Below are positions 47,801-62,800 of a stretch of 64,000 bases of DNA, piece by piece. Both the position numbers and the translations under genes were made by a program. Every line of letters begins with the position of its first letter. Positions within the stretch are counted from its first letter, which is position 1. Below the pieces are notes generated by a model. The model saw only the letters and a list, made by a program, of their open reading frames with translations. It searched no databases and was not told where the DNA came from. This stretch comes from Prostheceraeus crozeri (lineage: Eukaryota > Platyhelminthes > Polycladida > Euryleptidae): assembly GCA_907163375.1 (NCBI GenBank), contig CAJQUW010004768.1, positions 134,001-198,000 on the forward strand, written 5' to 3'.

Positions 47801-50800
47801 TCCGAATCTGGCCTCCGTTTTCCCATCCGATGGTTCGTTTTGGCGCTAGAGACCAAAACGTCCAAAATTCTAACTCTGTCGTTTTTTCGAAAAATGTTGA
47901 AAATTTTTTCTCTCCGATTGACTTGAAACTCACCATACAGATGCAGAATTTCACGCTGATTCCAAATCTGAAATCCGTTTTGCTCTCCGATGCTTCGTTT
48001 TGAAGCTACAGCCCAAAACGTCCAAAATTCTAACTCTGTCGTTTTTTCGACAATCTCCCAAAATCTTAAATGGCGTCTCACATCTAAACGAAGACAGATA
48101 TGAACAAGGCGTTTCTTTCACTGAATTTGTCTCACTCTTAGCTTTCAAACGAGCTATGGCACGACAAAATCCGTCCACTAGAAGCCAAGATCGAAGATAG
48201 CTCTCCCGAGGGGGGGGGACGTCAGCGAAATTTGATGAAAAATGTTTTGGTAAAGGTCCCAGGTCGAAATGCGACACTTTGGAAAATTTTCAAAATTTTG
48301 CCCATACAAAGCCACTCTGACACTTAGGATTTTTCAGGTGAGCTCCGACCTAAAATCTTAAATGGCGTCTCACATCTAAACGAAGACAGATATGAACAAG
48401 GCGTTTCTTTCACTGAATTTGTCTCACTCTTAGCTTTCAAACGAGCTATGGCACGACAAAATCCGTCCACTAGAAGCCAAGATCGAAGATAGCTCTCCCG
48501 AGGGGGGGACGTCAGCGAAATTTGATGAAAAATGTTTTGGTGAAGGTCCCAGGTCGAAATGCGACACTTTGGAAAATTTTCAAAATTTTGCCCATACAAA
48601 GCCACTCTGACACTTAGGATTTTTTCAGGTGAGCTCCGACCTAAAATCTTAAATGGCGTCTCACATCTAAACGAAGACAGATATGAACAAGGCGTTTCTT
48701 TCACTGAATTTGTCTCACTCTTAGCTTTCAAACGAGCTATGGCACGACAAAATCCGTCCACTAGAAGCCAAGATCGAAGCTAGCTCTCCCGAGGGGGGGG
48801 ACGTCAGCGAAAATTTTTTCTCTCCGATTGCGTTCAAATTCACTATACCGATGCAGAATTTCACGCTGAATCCGAATCTGGCCTCCGTTTTCCCATCCGA
48901 TGGTTCGTTTTGGCGCTAGAGACCAAAACGTCAAAACTTCTAACTCTGTCGTTTTTTCGAAAAATGTTGAAAATTTTTTCTCTCCGATTGACTTGAAACT
49001 CACCATACAGATGCAGAATTTCACGCTGATTCCAAATCTGAAATCCGTTTTGCTCTCCGATGCTTCGTTTTGAAGCTACAGCCCAAAACGCCCGAATTCT
49101 AACTCTGTCGTTTTTCGCCAATCTCCCAAAATCTTAAATGGCGTCTCACATCTAAACGAAGACAGATATGAACAAGGCGTTTCTTTCACTGAATTTGTCT
49201 CACTCTTAGCTTTCAAACGAGCTATGGCACGACAAAATCCGTCCACTAGAAGCCAAGATCGAAGCTAGCTCTCCCGAGGGGGGGGACGTCAGCGAAATTT
49301 GATGAAAAATGTTTTGGTGACGGTCCCAGGTCGAAATGCCACACTTTGGAAAATTTTCAAAATTTTGCCCATACAAAGCCACTCTGACACTTAGGATTTT
49401 TTCAGGTGAGCTCCGACCTAAAATCTTAAATGGCGTCTCACATCTAAACGAAGACAGATATGAACAAGGCGTTTCTTTCACTGAATTTGTCTCACTCTTA
49501 GCTTTCAAACGAGCTATGGCACGACAAAATCCGTCCACTAGAAGCCAAGATCGAAGATAGCTCTCCCGAGGGGGGACGTCAGCGAAATTTGATGAAAAAT
49601 GTTTTGGTGAAGGTCCCAGGTCGAAATGCGACACTTTGGAAAATTTTCAAAATTTTGCCCATACAAAGCCACTCTGACACTTAGGATTTTTTCAGGTGAG
49701 CTCCGACCTAAAATCTTAAATGGCGTCTCACATCTAAACGAAGACAGATATGAACAAGGCGTTTCTTTCACTGAATTTGTCTCACTCTTAGCTTTCAAAC
49801 GAGCTATGGCACGACAAAATCCGTCCACTAGAAGCCAAGATCGAAGCTAGCTCTCCCGAGGGGGGGGGGACGTCAGCGAAAATTTTTTCTCTCCGATTGC
49901 GTTCAAATTCACTATACCGATGCAGAATTTCACGCTGAATCCGAATCTGGCCTCCGTTTTCCCATCCGATGGTTCGTTTTGGCGCTAGAGACCAAAACGT
50001 CCAAAATTCTAACTCTGTCGTTTTTTCGAAAAATGTTGAAAATTTTTTCTCTCCGATTGACTTGAAACTCACCATACAGATGCAGAATTTCACGCTGATT
50101 CCAAATCTGAAATCCGTTTTGCTCTCCGATGCTTCGTTTTGAAGCTACACCCCAAAACGTCCAAAATTCTAACTCTGTCGTTTTTTCGACAATCTCCCAA
50201 AATCTTAAATGGCGTCTCACATCTAAACGAAGACAGATATGAACAAGGCGTTTCTTTCACTGAATTTGTCTCACTCTTAGCTTTCAAACGAGCTATGGCA
50301 CGACAAAATCCGTCCACTAGAAGCCAAGATCGAAGCTAGCTCTCCCGAGGGGGGGGAGGTCAGTGAAATTTGATGAAAAATGTTTTGGTGAAGGTCCCAG
50401 GTCGAAATGACACACTTTGGAAAATTTTCAAAATTTTGCCCATACAAAGCCACTCTGACACTTAGGATTTTTCAGGTGAGCTCCGACCTAAAATCTTAAA
50501 TGGCGTCTCACATCTAAACGAAGACAGATATGAACAAGGCGTTTCTTTCACTGAATTTGTCTCACTCTTAGCTTTCAAACGAGCTATGGCACGACAAAAT
50601 CCGTCCACTAGAAGCCAAGATCGAAGATAGCTCTCCCGAGGGGGGGACGTCAGCGAAATTTGATGAAAAATGTTTTGGTGAAGGTCCCAGGTCGAAATGC
50701 GACACTTTGGAAAATTTTCAAAATTTTGCCCATACAAAGCCACTCTGACACTTAGGATTTTTTCAGGTGAGCTCCGACCTAAAATCTTAAATGGCGTCTC

Positions 50801-53800
50801 ACATCTAAACGAAGACAGATATGAACAAGGCGTTTCTTTCACTGAATTTGTCTCACTCTTAGCTTTCAAACGAGCTATGGCACGACAAAATCCGTCCACT
50901 AGAAGCCAAGATCGAAGCTAGCTCTCCCGAGGGGGGGGGGACGTCAGCGAAAATTTTTTCTCTCCGATTGCGTTCAAATTCACTATACCGATGCAGAATT
51001 TCACGCTGAATCCGAATCTGGCCTCCGTTTTCCCATCCGATGGTTCGTTTTGGCGCTAGAGACCAAAACGTCCAAAATTCTAACTCTGTCGTTTTTTCGA
51101 AAAATGTTGAAAATTTTTTCTCTCCGATTGACTTGAAACTCACCATACAGATGCAGAATTTCACGCTGATTCCAAATCTGAAATCCGTTTTGCTCTCCGA
51201 TGCTTCGTTTTGAAGCTACAGCCCAAAACGTCCAAAATTCTAACTCTGTCGTTTTTTCGACAATCTCCCAAAATCTTAAATGGCGTCTCACATCTAAACG
51301 AAGACAGATATGAACAAGGCGTTTCTTTCACTGAATTTGTCTCACTCTTAGCTTTCAAACGAGCTATGGCACGACAAAATCCGTCCACTAGAAGCCAAGA
51401 TCGAAGCTAGCTCTCCCGAGGGGGGGGAGGTCAGTGAAATTTGATGAAAAATGTTTTGGTGAAGGTCCCAGGTCGAAATGCGACACTTTGGAAAATTTTC
51501 AAAATTTTGCCCATACAAAGCCACTCTGACACTTAGGATTTTTTCAGGTGAGCTCCGACCTAAAATCTTAAATGGCGTCTCACATCTAAACGAAGACAGA
51601 TATGAACAAGGCGTTTCTTTCACTGAATTTGTCTCACTCTTAGCTTTCAAACGAGCTATGGCACGACAAAATCCGTCCACTAGAAGCCAAGATCGAAGAT
51701 AGCTCTCCCGAGGGGGGAGGTCAGTGAAATTTGATGAAAAATGTTTTGGTGAAGGTCCCAGGTCGAAATGCGACACTTTGGAAAATTTTCAAAATTTTGC
51801 CCATACAAAGCCACTCTGACACTTAGGATTTTTTCAGGTGAGCTCCGACCTAAAATCTTAAATGGCGTCTCACATCTAAACGAAGACAGATATGAACAAG
51901 GCGTTTCTTTCACTGAATTTGTCTCACTCTTAGCTTTCAAACGAGCTATGGCACGACAAAATCCGTCCACTAGAAGCCAAGATCGAAGCTAGCTCTCCCG
52001 AGGGGGGGGACGTCAGCGAAAATTTTTTCTCTCCGATTGCGTTCAAATTCACTATACCGATGCAGAATTTCACGCTGAATCCGAATCTGGCCTCCGTTTT
52101 CCCATCCGATGGTTCGTTTTGGCGCTAGAGACCAAAACGTCCAAAATTCTAACTCTGTCGTTTTTTCGAAAAATGTTGAAAATTTTTTCTCTCCGATTGA
52201 CTTGAAACTCACCATACAGATGCAGAATTTCACGCTGATTCCAAATCTGAAATCCGTTTTGCTCTCCGATGCTTCGTTTTGAAGCTACAGCCCAAAACGT
52301 CCAAAATTCTAACTCTGTCGTTTTTTCGACAATCTCCCAAAATCTTAAATGGCGTCTCACATCTAAACGAAGACAGATATGAACAAGGCGTTTCTTTCAC
52401 TGAATTTGTCTCACTCTTAGCTTTCAAACGAGCTATGGCACGACAAAATCCGTCCACTAGAAGCCAAGATCGAAGATAGCTCTCCCGAGGGGGGGGGACG
52501 TCAGCGAAATTTGATGAAAAATGTTTTGGTAAAGGTCCCAGGTCGAAATGCGACACTTTGGAAAATTTTCAAAATTTTGCCCATACAAAGCCACTCTGAC
52601 ACTTAGGATTTTTCAGGTGAGCTCCGACCTAAAATCTTAAATGGCGTCTCACATCTAAACGAAGACAGATATGAACAAGGCGTTTCTTTCACTGAATTTG
52701 TCTCACTCTTAGCTTTCAAACGAGCTATGGCACGACAAAATCCGTCCACTAGAAGCCAAGATCGAAGATAGCTCTCCCGAGGGGGGACGTCAGCGAAATT
52801 TGATGAAAAATGTTTTGGTGACGGTCCCAGGTCGAAATGCGACACTTTGGAAAATTTTCAAAATTTTGCCCATACAAAGCCACTCTGACACTTAGGATTT
52901 TTCAGGTGAGCTCCGACCTAAAATCTTAAATGGCGTCTCACATCTAAACGAAGACAGATATGAACAAGGCGTTTCTTTCACTGAATTTGTCTCACTCTTA
53001 GCTTTCAAACGAGCTATGGCACGACAAAATCCGTCCACTAGAAGCCAAGATCGAAGCTAGCTCTCCCGAGGGGGGGGACGTCAGCGAAAATTTTTTCTCT
53101 CCGATTGCGTTCAAATTCACTATACCGATGCAGAATTTCACGCTGAATCCGAATCTGGCCTCCGTTTTCCCATCCGATGGTTCGTTTTGGCGCTAGAGAC
53201 CAAAACGTCCAAAATTCTAACTCTGTCGTTTTTTCGAAAAATGTTGAAAATTTTTTCTCTCCGATTGACTTGAAACTCACCATACAGATGCAGAATTTCA
53301 CGCTGATTCCAAATCTGAAATCCGTTTTGCTCTCCGATGCTTCGTTTTGAAGCTACAGCCCAAAACGTCCAAAATTCTAACTCTGTCGTTTTTTCGACAA
53401 TCTCCCAAAATCTTAAATGGCGTCTCACATCTAAACGAAGACAGATATGAACAAGGCGTTTCTTTCACTGAATTTGTCTCACTCTTAGCTTTCAAACGAG
53501 CTATGGCACGACAAAATCCGTCCACTAGAAGCCAAGATCGAAGATAGCTCTCCCGAGGGGGGGGACGTCAGCGAAATTTGATGAAAAATGTTTTGGTGAC
53601 GGTCCCAGGTCGAAATGCGACACTTTGGAAAATTTTCAAAATTTTGCCCATACAAAGCCACTCTGACACTTAGGATTTTTTCAGGTGAGCTCCGACCTAA
53701 AATCTTAAATGGCGTCTCACATCTAAACGAAGACAGATATGAACAAGGCGTTTCTTTCACTGAATTTGTCTCACTCTTAGCTTTCAAACGAGCTATTGCA

Positions 53801-56800
53801 CGACAAAATCCGTCCACTAGAAGCCAAGATCGAAGCTAGCTCTCCCGAGGGGGGGGACGTCAGCGAAATTTGATGAAAAATGTTTTGGTAAAGGTCCCAG
53901 GTCGAAATGCGACACTTTGGAAAATTTTCAAAATTTTGCCCATACAAAGCCACTCTGACACTTAGGATTTTTCAGGTGAGCTCCGACCTAAAATCTTAAA
54001 TGGCGTCTCACATCTAAACGAAGACAGATATGAACAAGGCGTTTCTTTCACTGAATTTGTCTCACTCTTAGCTTTCAAACGAGCTATGGCACGACAAAAT
54101 CCGTCCACTAGAAGCCAAGATCGAAGATAGCTCTCCCGAGGGGGGGACGTCAGCGAAATTTGATGAAAAATGTTTTGGTAAAGGTCCCAGGTCGAAATGC
54201 CACACTTTGGAAAATTTTCAAAATTTTGCCCATACAAAGCCACTCTGACACTTAGGATTTTTTCAGGTGAGCTCCGACCTAAAATCTTAAATGGCGTCTC
54301 ACATCTAAACGAAGACAGATATGAACAAGGCGTTTCTTTCACTGAATTTGTCTCACTCTTAGCTTTCAAACGAGCTATGGCACGACAAAATCCGTCCACT
54401 AGAAGCCAAGATCGAAGCTAGCTCTCCCGAGGGGGGGGACGTCAGCGAAAATTTTTTCTCTCCGATTGCGTTCAAATTCACTATACCGATGCAGAATTTC
54501 ACGCTGAATCCGAATCTGGCCTCCGTTTTCCCATCCGATGGTTCGTTTTGGCGCTAGAGACCAAAACGTCCAAAATTCTAACTCTGTCGTTTTTTCGAAA
54601 AATGTTGAAAATTTTTTCTCTCCGATTGACTTGAAACTCACCATACAGATGCAGAATTTCACGCTGATTCCAAATCTGAAATCCGTTTTGCTCTCCGATG
54701 CTTCGTTTTGAAGCTACAGCCCAAAACGTCCAAAATTCTAACTCTGTCGTTTTTTCGACAATCTCCCAAAATCTTAAATGGCGTCTCACATCTAAACGAA
54801 GACAGATATGAACAAGGCGTTTCTTTCACTGAATTTGTCTCACTCTTAGCTTTCAAACGAGCTATGGCACGACAAAATCCGTCCACTAGAAGCCAAGATC
54901 GAAGATAGCTCTCCCGAGGGGGGGGAGGTCAGTGAAATTTGATGAAAAATGTTTTGGTGAAGGTCCCAGGTCGAAATGCGACACTTTGGAAAATTTTCAA
55001 AATTTTGCCCATACAAAGCCACTCTGACACTTAGGATTTTTCAGGTGAGCTCCGACCTAAAATCTTAAATGGCGTCTCACATCTAAACGAAGACAGATAT
55101 GAACAAGGCGTTTCTTTCACTGAATTTGTCTCACTCTTAGCTTTCAAACGAGCTATTGCACGACAAAATCCGTCCACTAGAAGCCAAGATCGAAGATAGC
55201 TCTCCCGAGGGGGGGAGGTCAGTGAAATTTGATGAAAAATGTTTTGGTGAAGGTCCCAGGTCGAAATGCGACACTTTGGAAAATTTTCAAAATTTTGCCC
55301 ATACAAAGCCACTCTGACACTTAGGATTTTTCAGGTGAGCTCCGACCTAAAATCTTAAATGGCGTCTCACATCTAAACGAAGACAGATATGAACAAGGCG
55401 TTTCTTTCACTGAATTTGTCTCACTCTTAGCTTTCAAACGAGCTATGGCACGACAAAATCCGTCCACTAGAAGCCAAGATCGAAGCTAGCTCTCCCGAGG
55501 GGGGGGGACGTCAGCGAAAATTTTTTCTCTCCGATTGCGTTCAAATTCACTATACCGATGCAGAATTTCACGCTGAATCCGAATCTGGCCTCCGTTTTCC
55601 CATCCGATGGTTCGTTTTGGCGCTAGAGACCAAAACGTCCAAAATTCTAACTCTGTCGTTTTTTCGAAAAATGTTGAAAATTTTTTCTCTCCGATTGACT
55701 TGAAACTCACCATACAGATGCAGAATTTCACGCTGATTCCAAATCTGAAATCCGTTTTGCTCTCCGATGCTTCGTTTTGAAGCTACAGCCCAAAACGTCC
55801 AAAATTCTAACTCTGTCGTTTTTTCGACAATCTCCCAAAATCTTAAATGGCGTCTCACATCTAAACGAAGACAGATATGAACAAGGCGTTTCTTTCACTG
55901 AATTTGTCTCACTCTTAGCTTTCAAACGAGCTATGGCACGACAAAATCCGTCCACTAGAAGCCAAGATCGAAGATAGCTCTCCCGAGGGGGGGGACGTCA
56001 GCGAAATTTGATGAAAAATGTTTTGGTAAAGGTCCCAGGTCGAAATGCGACACTTTGGAAAATTTTCAAAATTTTGCCCATACAAAGCCACTCTGACACT
56101 TAGGATTTTTCAGGTGAGCTCCGACCTAAAATCTTAAATGGCGTCTCACATCTAAACGAAGACAGATATGAACAAGGCGTTTCTTTCACTGAATTTGTCT
56201 CACTCTTAGCTTTCAAACGAGCTATGGCACGACAAAATCCGTCCACTAGAAGCCAAGATCGAAGATAGCTCTCCCGAGGGGGGACGTCAGCGAAATTTGA
56301 TGAAAAATGTTTTGGTAAAGGTCCCAGGTCGAAATGCGACACTTTGGAAAATTTTCAAAATTTTGCCCATACAAAGCCACTCTGACACTTAGGATTTTTC
56401 AGGTGAGCTCCGACCTAAAATCTTAAATGGCGTCTCACATCTAAACGAAGACAGATATGAACAAGGCGTTTCTTTCACTGAATTTGTCTCACTCTTAGCT
56501 TTCAAACGAGCTATGGCACGACAAAATCCGTCCACTAGAAGCCAAGATCGAAGCTAGCTCTCCCGAGGGGGGGGGACGTCAGCGAAAATTTTTTCTCTCC
56601 GATTGCGTTCAAATTCACTATACCGATGCAGAATTTCACGCTGAATCCGAATCTGGCCTCCGTTTTCCCATCCGATGGTTCGTTTTGGCGCTAGAGACCA
56701 AAACGTCCAAAATTCTAACTCTGTCGTTTTTTCGAAAAATGTTGAAAATTTTTTCTCTCCGATTGACTTGAAACTCACCATACAGATGCAGAATTTCACG

Positions 56801-59800
56801 CTGATTCCAAATCTGAAATCCGTTTTGCTCTCCGATGCTTCGTTTTGAAGCTACAGCCCAAAACGTCCCAAATTCTAACTCTGTCGTTTTTCGCCAATCT
56901 CCCAAAATCTTAAATGGCGTCTCACATCTAAACGAAGACAGATATGAACAAGGCGTTTCTTTCACTGAATTTGTCTCACTCTTAGCTTTCAAACGAGCTA
57001 TGGCACGACAAAATCCGTCCACTAGAAGCCAAGATCGAAGATAGCTCTCCCGAGGGGGGGGACGTCAGCGAAATTTGATGAAAAATGTTTTGGTAAAGGT
57101 CCCAGGTCGAAATGCGACACTTTGGAAAATTTTCAAAATTTTGCCCATACAAAGCCACTCTGACACTTAGGATTTTTTCAGGTGAGCTCCGACCTAAAAT
57201 CTTAAATGGCGTCTCACATCTAAACGAAGACAGATATGAACAAGGCGTTTCTTTCACTGAATTTGTCTCACTCTTAGCTTTCAAACGAGCTATGGCACGA
57301 CAAAATCCGTCCACTAGAAGCCAAGATCGAAGATAGCTCTCCCGAGGGGGGGGACGTCAGCGAAATTTGATGAAAAATGTTTTGGTAAAGGTCCCAGGTC
57401 GAAATGCGACACTTTGGAAAATTTTCAAAATTTTGCCCATACAAAGCCACTCTGACACTTAGGATTTTTTCAGGTGAGCTCCGACCTAAAATCTTAAATG
57501 GCGTCTCACATCTAAACGAAGACAGATATGAACAAGGCGTTTCTTTCACTGAATTTGTCTCACTCTTAGCTTTCAAACGAGCTATGGCACGACAAAATCC
57601 GTCCACTAGAAGCCAAGATCGAAGCTAGCTCTCCCGAGGGGGGGGGACGTCAGCGAAAATTTTTTCTCTCCGATTGCGTTCAAATTCACTATACCGATGC
57701 AGAATTTCACGCTGAATCCGAATCTGGCCTCCGTTTTCCCATCCGATGGTTCGTTTTGGCGCTAGAGACCAAAACGTCCAAAATTCTAACTCTGTCGTTT
57801 TTTCGAAAAATGTTGAAAATTTTTTCTCTCCGATTGACTTGAAACTCACCATACAGATGCAGAATTTCACGCTGATTCCAAATCTGAAATCCGTTTTGCT
57901 CTCCGATGCTTCGTTTTGAAGCTACAGCCCAAAACGTCCAAAATTCTAACTCTGTCGTTTTTTCGACAATCTCCCAAAATCTTAAATGGCGTCTCACATC
58001 TAAACGAAGACAGATATGAACAAGGCGTTTCTTTCACTGAATTTGTCTCACTCTTAGCTTTCAAACGAGCTATGGCACGACAAAATCCGTCCACTAGAAG
58101 CCAAGATCGAAGATAGCTCTCCCGAGGGGGGGGACGTCAGCGAAATTTGATGAAAAATGTTTTGGTAAAGGTCCCAGGTCGAAATGCGACACTTTGGAAA
58201 ATTTTCAAAATTTTGCCCATACAAAGCCACTCTGACACTTAGGATTTTTCAGGTGAGCTCCGACCTAAAATCTTAAATGGCGTCTCACATCTAAACGAAG
58301 ACAGATATGAACAAGGCGTTTCTTTCACTGAATTTGTCTCACTCTTAGCTTTCAAACGAGCTATGGCACGACAAAATCCGTCCACTAGAAGCCAAGATCG
58401 AAGATAGCTCTCCCGAGGGGGGACGCCAGCGAAATTTGATGAAAAATGTTTTGGTTAAGGTCCCAGGTCGAAATGCGACACTTTGGAAAATTTTCAAAAT
58501 TTTGCCCATACAAAGCCACTCTGACACTTAGGATTTTTCAGGTGAGCTCCGACCTAAAATCTTAAATGGCGTCTCACATCTAAACGAAGACAGATATGAA
58601 CAAGGCGTTTCTTTCACTGAATTTGTCTCACTCTTAGCTTTCAAACGAGCTATGGCACGACAAAATCCGTCCACTAGAAGCCAAGATCGAAGCTAGCTCT
58701 CCCGAGGGGGGGGACGTCAGCGAAAATTTTTTCTCTCCGATTGCGTTCAAATTCACTATACCGATGCAGAATTTCACGCTGAATCCGAATCTGGCCTCCG
58801 TTTTCCCATCCGATGGTTCGTTTTGGCGCTAGAGACCAAAACGTCCAAAATTCTAACTCGGTCGTTTTTTCGAAAAATGTTGAAAATTTTTTCTCTCCGA
58901 TTGACTTGAAACTCACCATACAGATGCAGAATTTCACGCTGATTCCAAATCTGAAATCCGTTTTGCTCTCCGATGCTTCGTTTTGAAGCTACAGCCCAAA
59001 ACGTCCAAAATTCTAACTCTGTCGTTTTTTCGACAATCTCCCAAAATCTTAAATGGCGTCTCACATCTAAACGAAGACAGATATGAACAAGGCGTTTCTT
59101 TCACTGAATTTGTCTCACTCTTAGCTTTCAAACGAGCTATGGCACGACAAAATCCGTCCACTAGAAGCCAAGATCGAAGATAGCTCTCCCGAGGGGGGGG
59201 ACGTCAGCGAAATTTGATGAAAAATGTTTTGGTAAAGGTCCCAGGTCGAAATGCGACACTTTGGAAAATTTTCAAAATTTTGCCCATACAAAGCCACTCT
59301 GACACTTAGGATTTTTCAGGTGAGCTCCGACCTAAAATCTTAAATGGCGTCTCACATCTAAACGAAGACAGATATGAACAAGGCGTTTCTTTCACTGAAT
59401 TTGTCTCACTCTTAGCTTTCAAACGAGCTATGGCACGACAAAATCCGTCCACTAGAAGCCAAGATCGAAGATAGCTCTCCCGAGGGGGGACGCCAGCGAA
59501 ATTTGATGAAAAATGTTTTCGTTAAGGTCCCAGGTCGAAATGCGACACTTTGGAAAATTTTCAAAATTTTGCCCATACAAAGCCACTCTGACACTTAGGA
59601 TTTTTCAGGTGAGCTCCGACCTAAAATCTTAAATGGCGTCTCACATCTAAACGAAGACAGATATGAACAAGGCGTTTCTTTCACTGAATTTGTCTCACTC
59701 TTAGCTTTCAAACGAGCTATGGCACGACAAAATCCGTCCACTAGAAGCCAAGATCGAAGCTAGCTCTCCCGAGGGGGGGGGACGTCAGCGAAAATTTTTT

Positions 59801-62800
59801 CTCTCCGATTGCGTTCAAATTCACTATACCGATGCAGAATTTCACGCTGAATCCGAATCTGGCCTCCGTTTTCCCATCCGATGGTTCGTTTTGGCGCTAG
59901 AGACCAAAACGTCCAAAATTCTAACTCGGTCGTTTTTTCGAAAAATGTTGAAAATTTTTTCTCTCCGATTGACTTGAAACTCACCATACAGATGCAGAAT
60001 TTCACGCTGATTCCAAATCTGAAATCCGTTTTGCTCTCCGATGCTTCGTTTTGAAGCTACAGCCCAAAACGTCCAAAATTCTAACTCTGTCGTTTTTTCG
60101 ACAATCTCCCAAAATCTTAAATGGCGTCTCACATCTAAACGAAGACAGATATGAACAAGGCGTTTCTTTCACTGAATTTGTCTCACTCTTAGCTTTCAAA
60201 CGAGCTATGGCACGACAAAATCCGTCCACTAGAAGCCAAGATCGAAGATAGCTCTCCCGAGGGGGGGGACGTCAGCGAAATTTGATGAAAAATGTTTTGG
60301 TAAAGGTCCCAGGTCGAAATGCGACACTTTGGAAAATTTTCAAAATTTTGCCCATACAAAGCCACTCTGACACTTAGGATTTTTTCAGGTGAGCTCCGAC
60401 CTAAAATCTTAAATGGCGTCTCACATCTAAACGAAGACAGATATGAACAAGGCGTTTCTTTCACTGAATTTGTCTCACTCTTAGCTTTCAAACGAGCTAT
60501 GGCACGACAAAATCCGTCCACTAGAAGCCAAGATCGAAGCTAGCTCTCCCGAGGGGGGGGACGTCAGCGAAAATTTTTTCTCTCCGATTGCGTTCAAATT
60601 CACTATACCGATGCAGAATTTCACGCTGAATCCGAATCTGGCCTCCGTTTTCCCATCCGATGGTTCGTTTTGGCGCTAGAGACCAAAACGTCAAAACTTC
60701 TAACTCTGTCGTTTTTTCGAAAAATGTTGAAAATTTTTTCTCTCCGATTGACTTGAAACTCACCAAACAGATGCAGAATTTCACGCTGATTCCAAATCTG
60801 AAATCCGTTTTGCTCTCCGATGCTTCGTTTTGAAGCTACAGCCCAAAACGCCCAAATTCTAACTCTGTCGTTTTTCGCCAATCTCCCAAAATCTTAAATG
60901 GCGTCTCACATCTAAACGAAGACAGATATGAACAAGGCGTTTCTTTCACTGAATTTGTCTCACTCTTAGCTTTCAAACGAGCTATGGCACGACAAAATCC
61001 GTCCACTAGAAGCCAAGATCGAAGATAGCTCTCCCGAGGGGGGGGACGTCAGCGAAATTTGATGAAAAATGTTTTGGTAAAGGTCCCAGGTCGAAATGCG
61101 ACACTTTGGAAAATTTTCAAAATTTTGCCCATACAAAGCCACTCTGGCACTTAGGATTTTTCAGGTGAGCTCCGACCTAAAATCTTAAATGGCGTCTCAC
61201 ATCTAAACGAAGACAGATATGAACAAGGCGTTTCTTTCACTGAATTTGTCTCACTCTTAGATTTCAAACGAGCTATGGCACGACAAAATCCGTCCACTAG
61301 AAGCCAAGATCGAAGATAGCTCTCCCGAGGGGGGACGCCAGCGAAATTTGATGAAAAATGTTTTGGTAAAGGTCCCAGGTCGAAATGCGACACTTTGGAA
61401 AATTTTCAAAATTTTGCCCATACAAAGCCACTCTGACACTTAGGATTTTTCAGGTGAGCTCCGACCTAAAATCTTAAATGGCGTCTCACATCTAAACGAA
61501 GACAGATATGAACAAGGCGTTTCTTTCACTGAATTTGTCTCACTCTTAGCTTTCAAACGAGCTATGGCACGACAAAATCCGTCCACTAGAAGCCAAGATC
61601 GAAGCTAGCTCTCCCGAGGGGGGGGACGTCAGCGAAAATTTTTTCTCTCCGATTGCGTTCAAATTCACTATACCGATGCAGAATTTCACGCTGAATCCGA
61701 ATCTGGCCTCCGTTTTCCCATCCGATGGTTCGTTTTGGCGCTAGAGACCAAAACGTCCAAAATTCTAACTCTGTCGTTTTTTCGAAAAATGTTGAAAATT
61801 TTTTCTCTCCGATTGACTTGAAACTCACCATACAGATGCAGAATTTCACGCTGATTCCAAATCTGAAATCCGTTTTGCTCTCCGATGCTTCGTTTTGAAG
61901 CTACAGCCCAAAACGTCCAAAATTCTAACTCTGTCGTTTTTTCGACAATCTCCCAAAATCTTAAATGGCGTCTCACATCTAAACGAAGACAGATATGAAC
62001 AAGGCGTTTCTTTCACTGAATTTGTCTCACTCTTAGCTTTCAAACGAGCTATGGCACGACAAAATCCGTCCACTAGAAGCCAAGATCGAAGCTAGCTCTC
62101 CCGAGGGGGGGGACGTCAGCGAAATTTGATGAAAAATGTTTTGGTGAAGGTCCCAGGTCGAAATGCGACACTTTGGAAAATTTTCAAAATTTTGCCCATA
62201 CAAAGCCACTCTGACACTTAGGATTTTTCAGGTGAGCTCCGACCTAAAATCTTAAATGGCGTCTCACATCTAAACGAAGACAGATATGAACAAGGCGTTT
62301 CTTTCACTGAATTTGTCTCACTCTTAGCTTTCAAACGAGCTATGGCACGACAAAATCCGTCCACTAGAAGCCAAGATCGAAGATAGCTCTCCCGAGGGGG
62401 GGACGTCAGCGAAATTTGATGAAAAATGTTTTGGTAAAGGTCCCAGGTCGAAATGCGACACTTTGGAAAATTTTCAAAATTTTGCCCATACAAAGCCACT
62501 CTGACACTTAGGATTTTTCAGGTGAGCTCCGACCTAAAATCTTAAATGGCGTCTCACATCTAAACGAAGACAGATATGAACAAGGCGTTTCTTTCACTGA
62601 ATTTGTCTCACTCTTAGCTTTCAAACGAGCTATGGCACGACAAAATCCGTCCACTAGAAGCCAAGATCGAAGCTAGCTCTCCCGAGGGGGGGGGACGTCA
62701 GCGAAAATTTTTTCTCTCCGATTGCGTTCAAATTCACTATACCGATGCAGAATTTCACGCTGAATCCGAATCTGGCCTCCGTTTTCCCATCCGATGGTTC

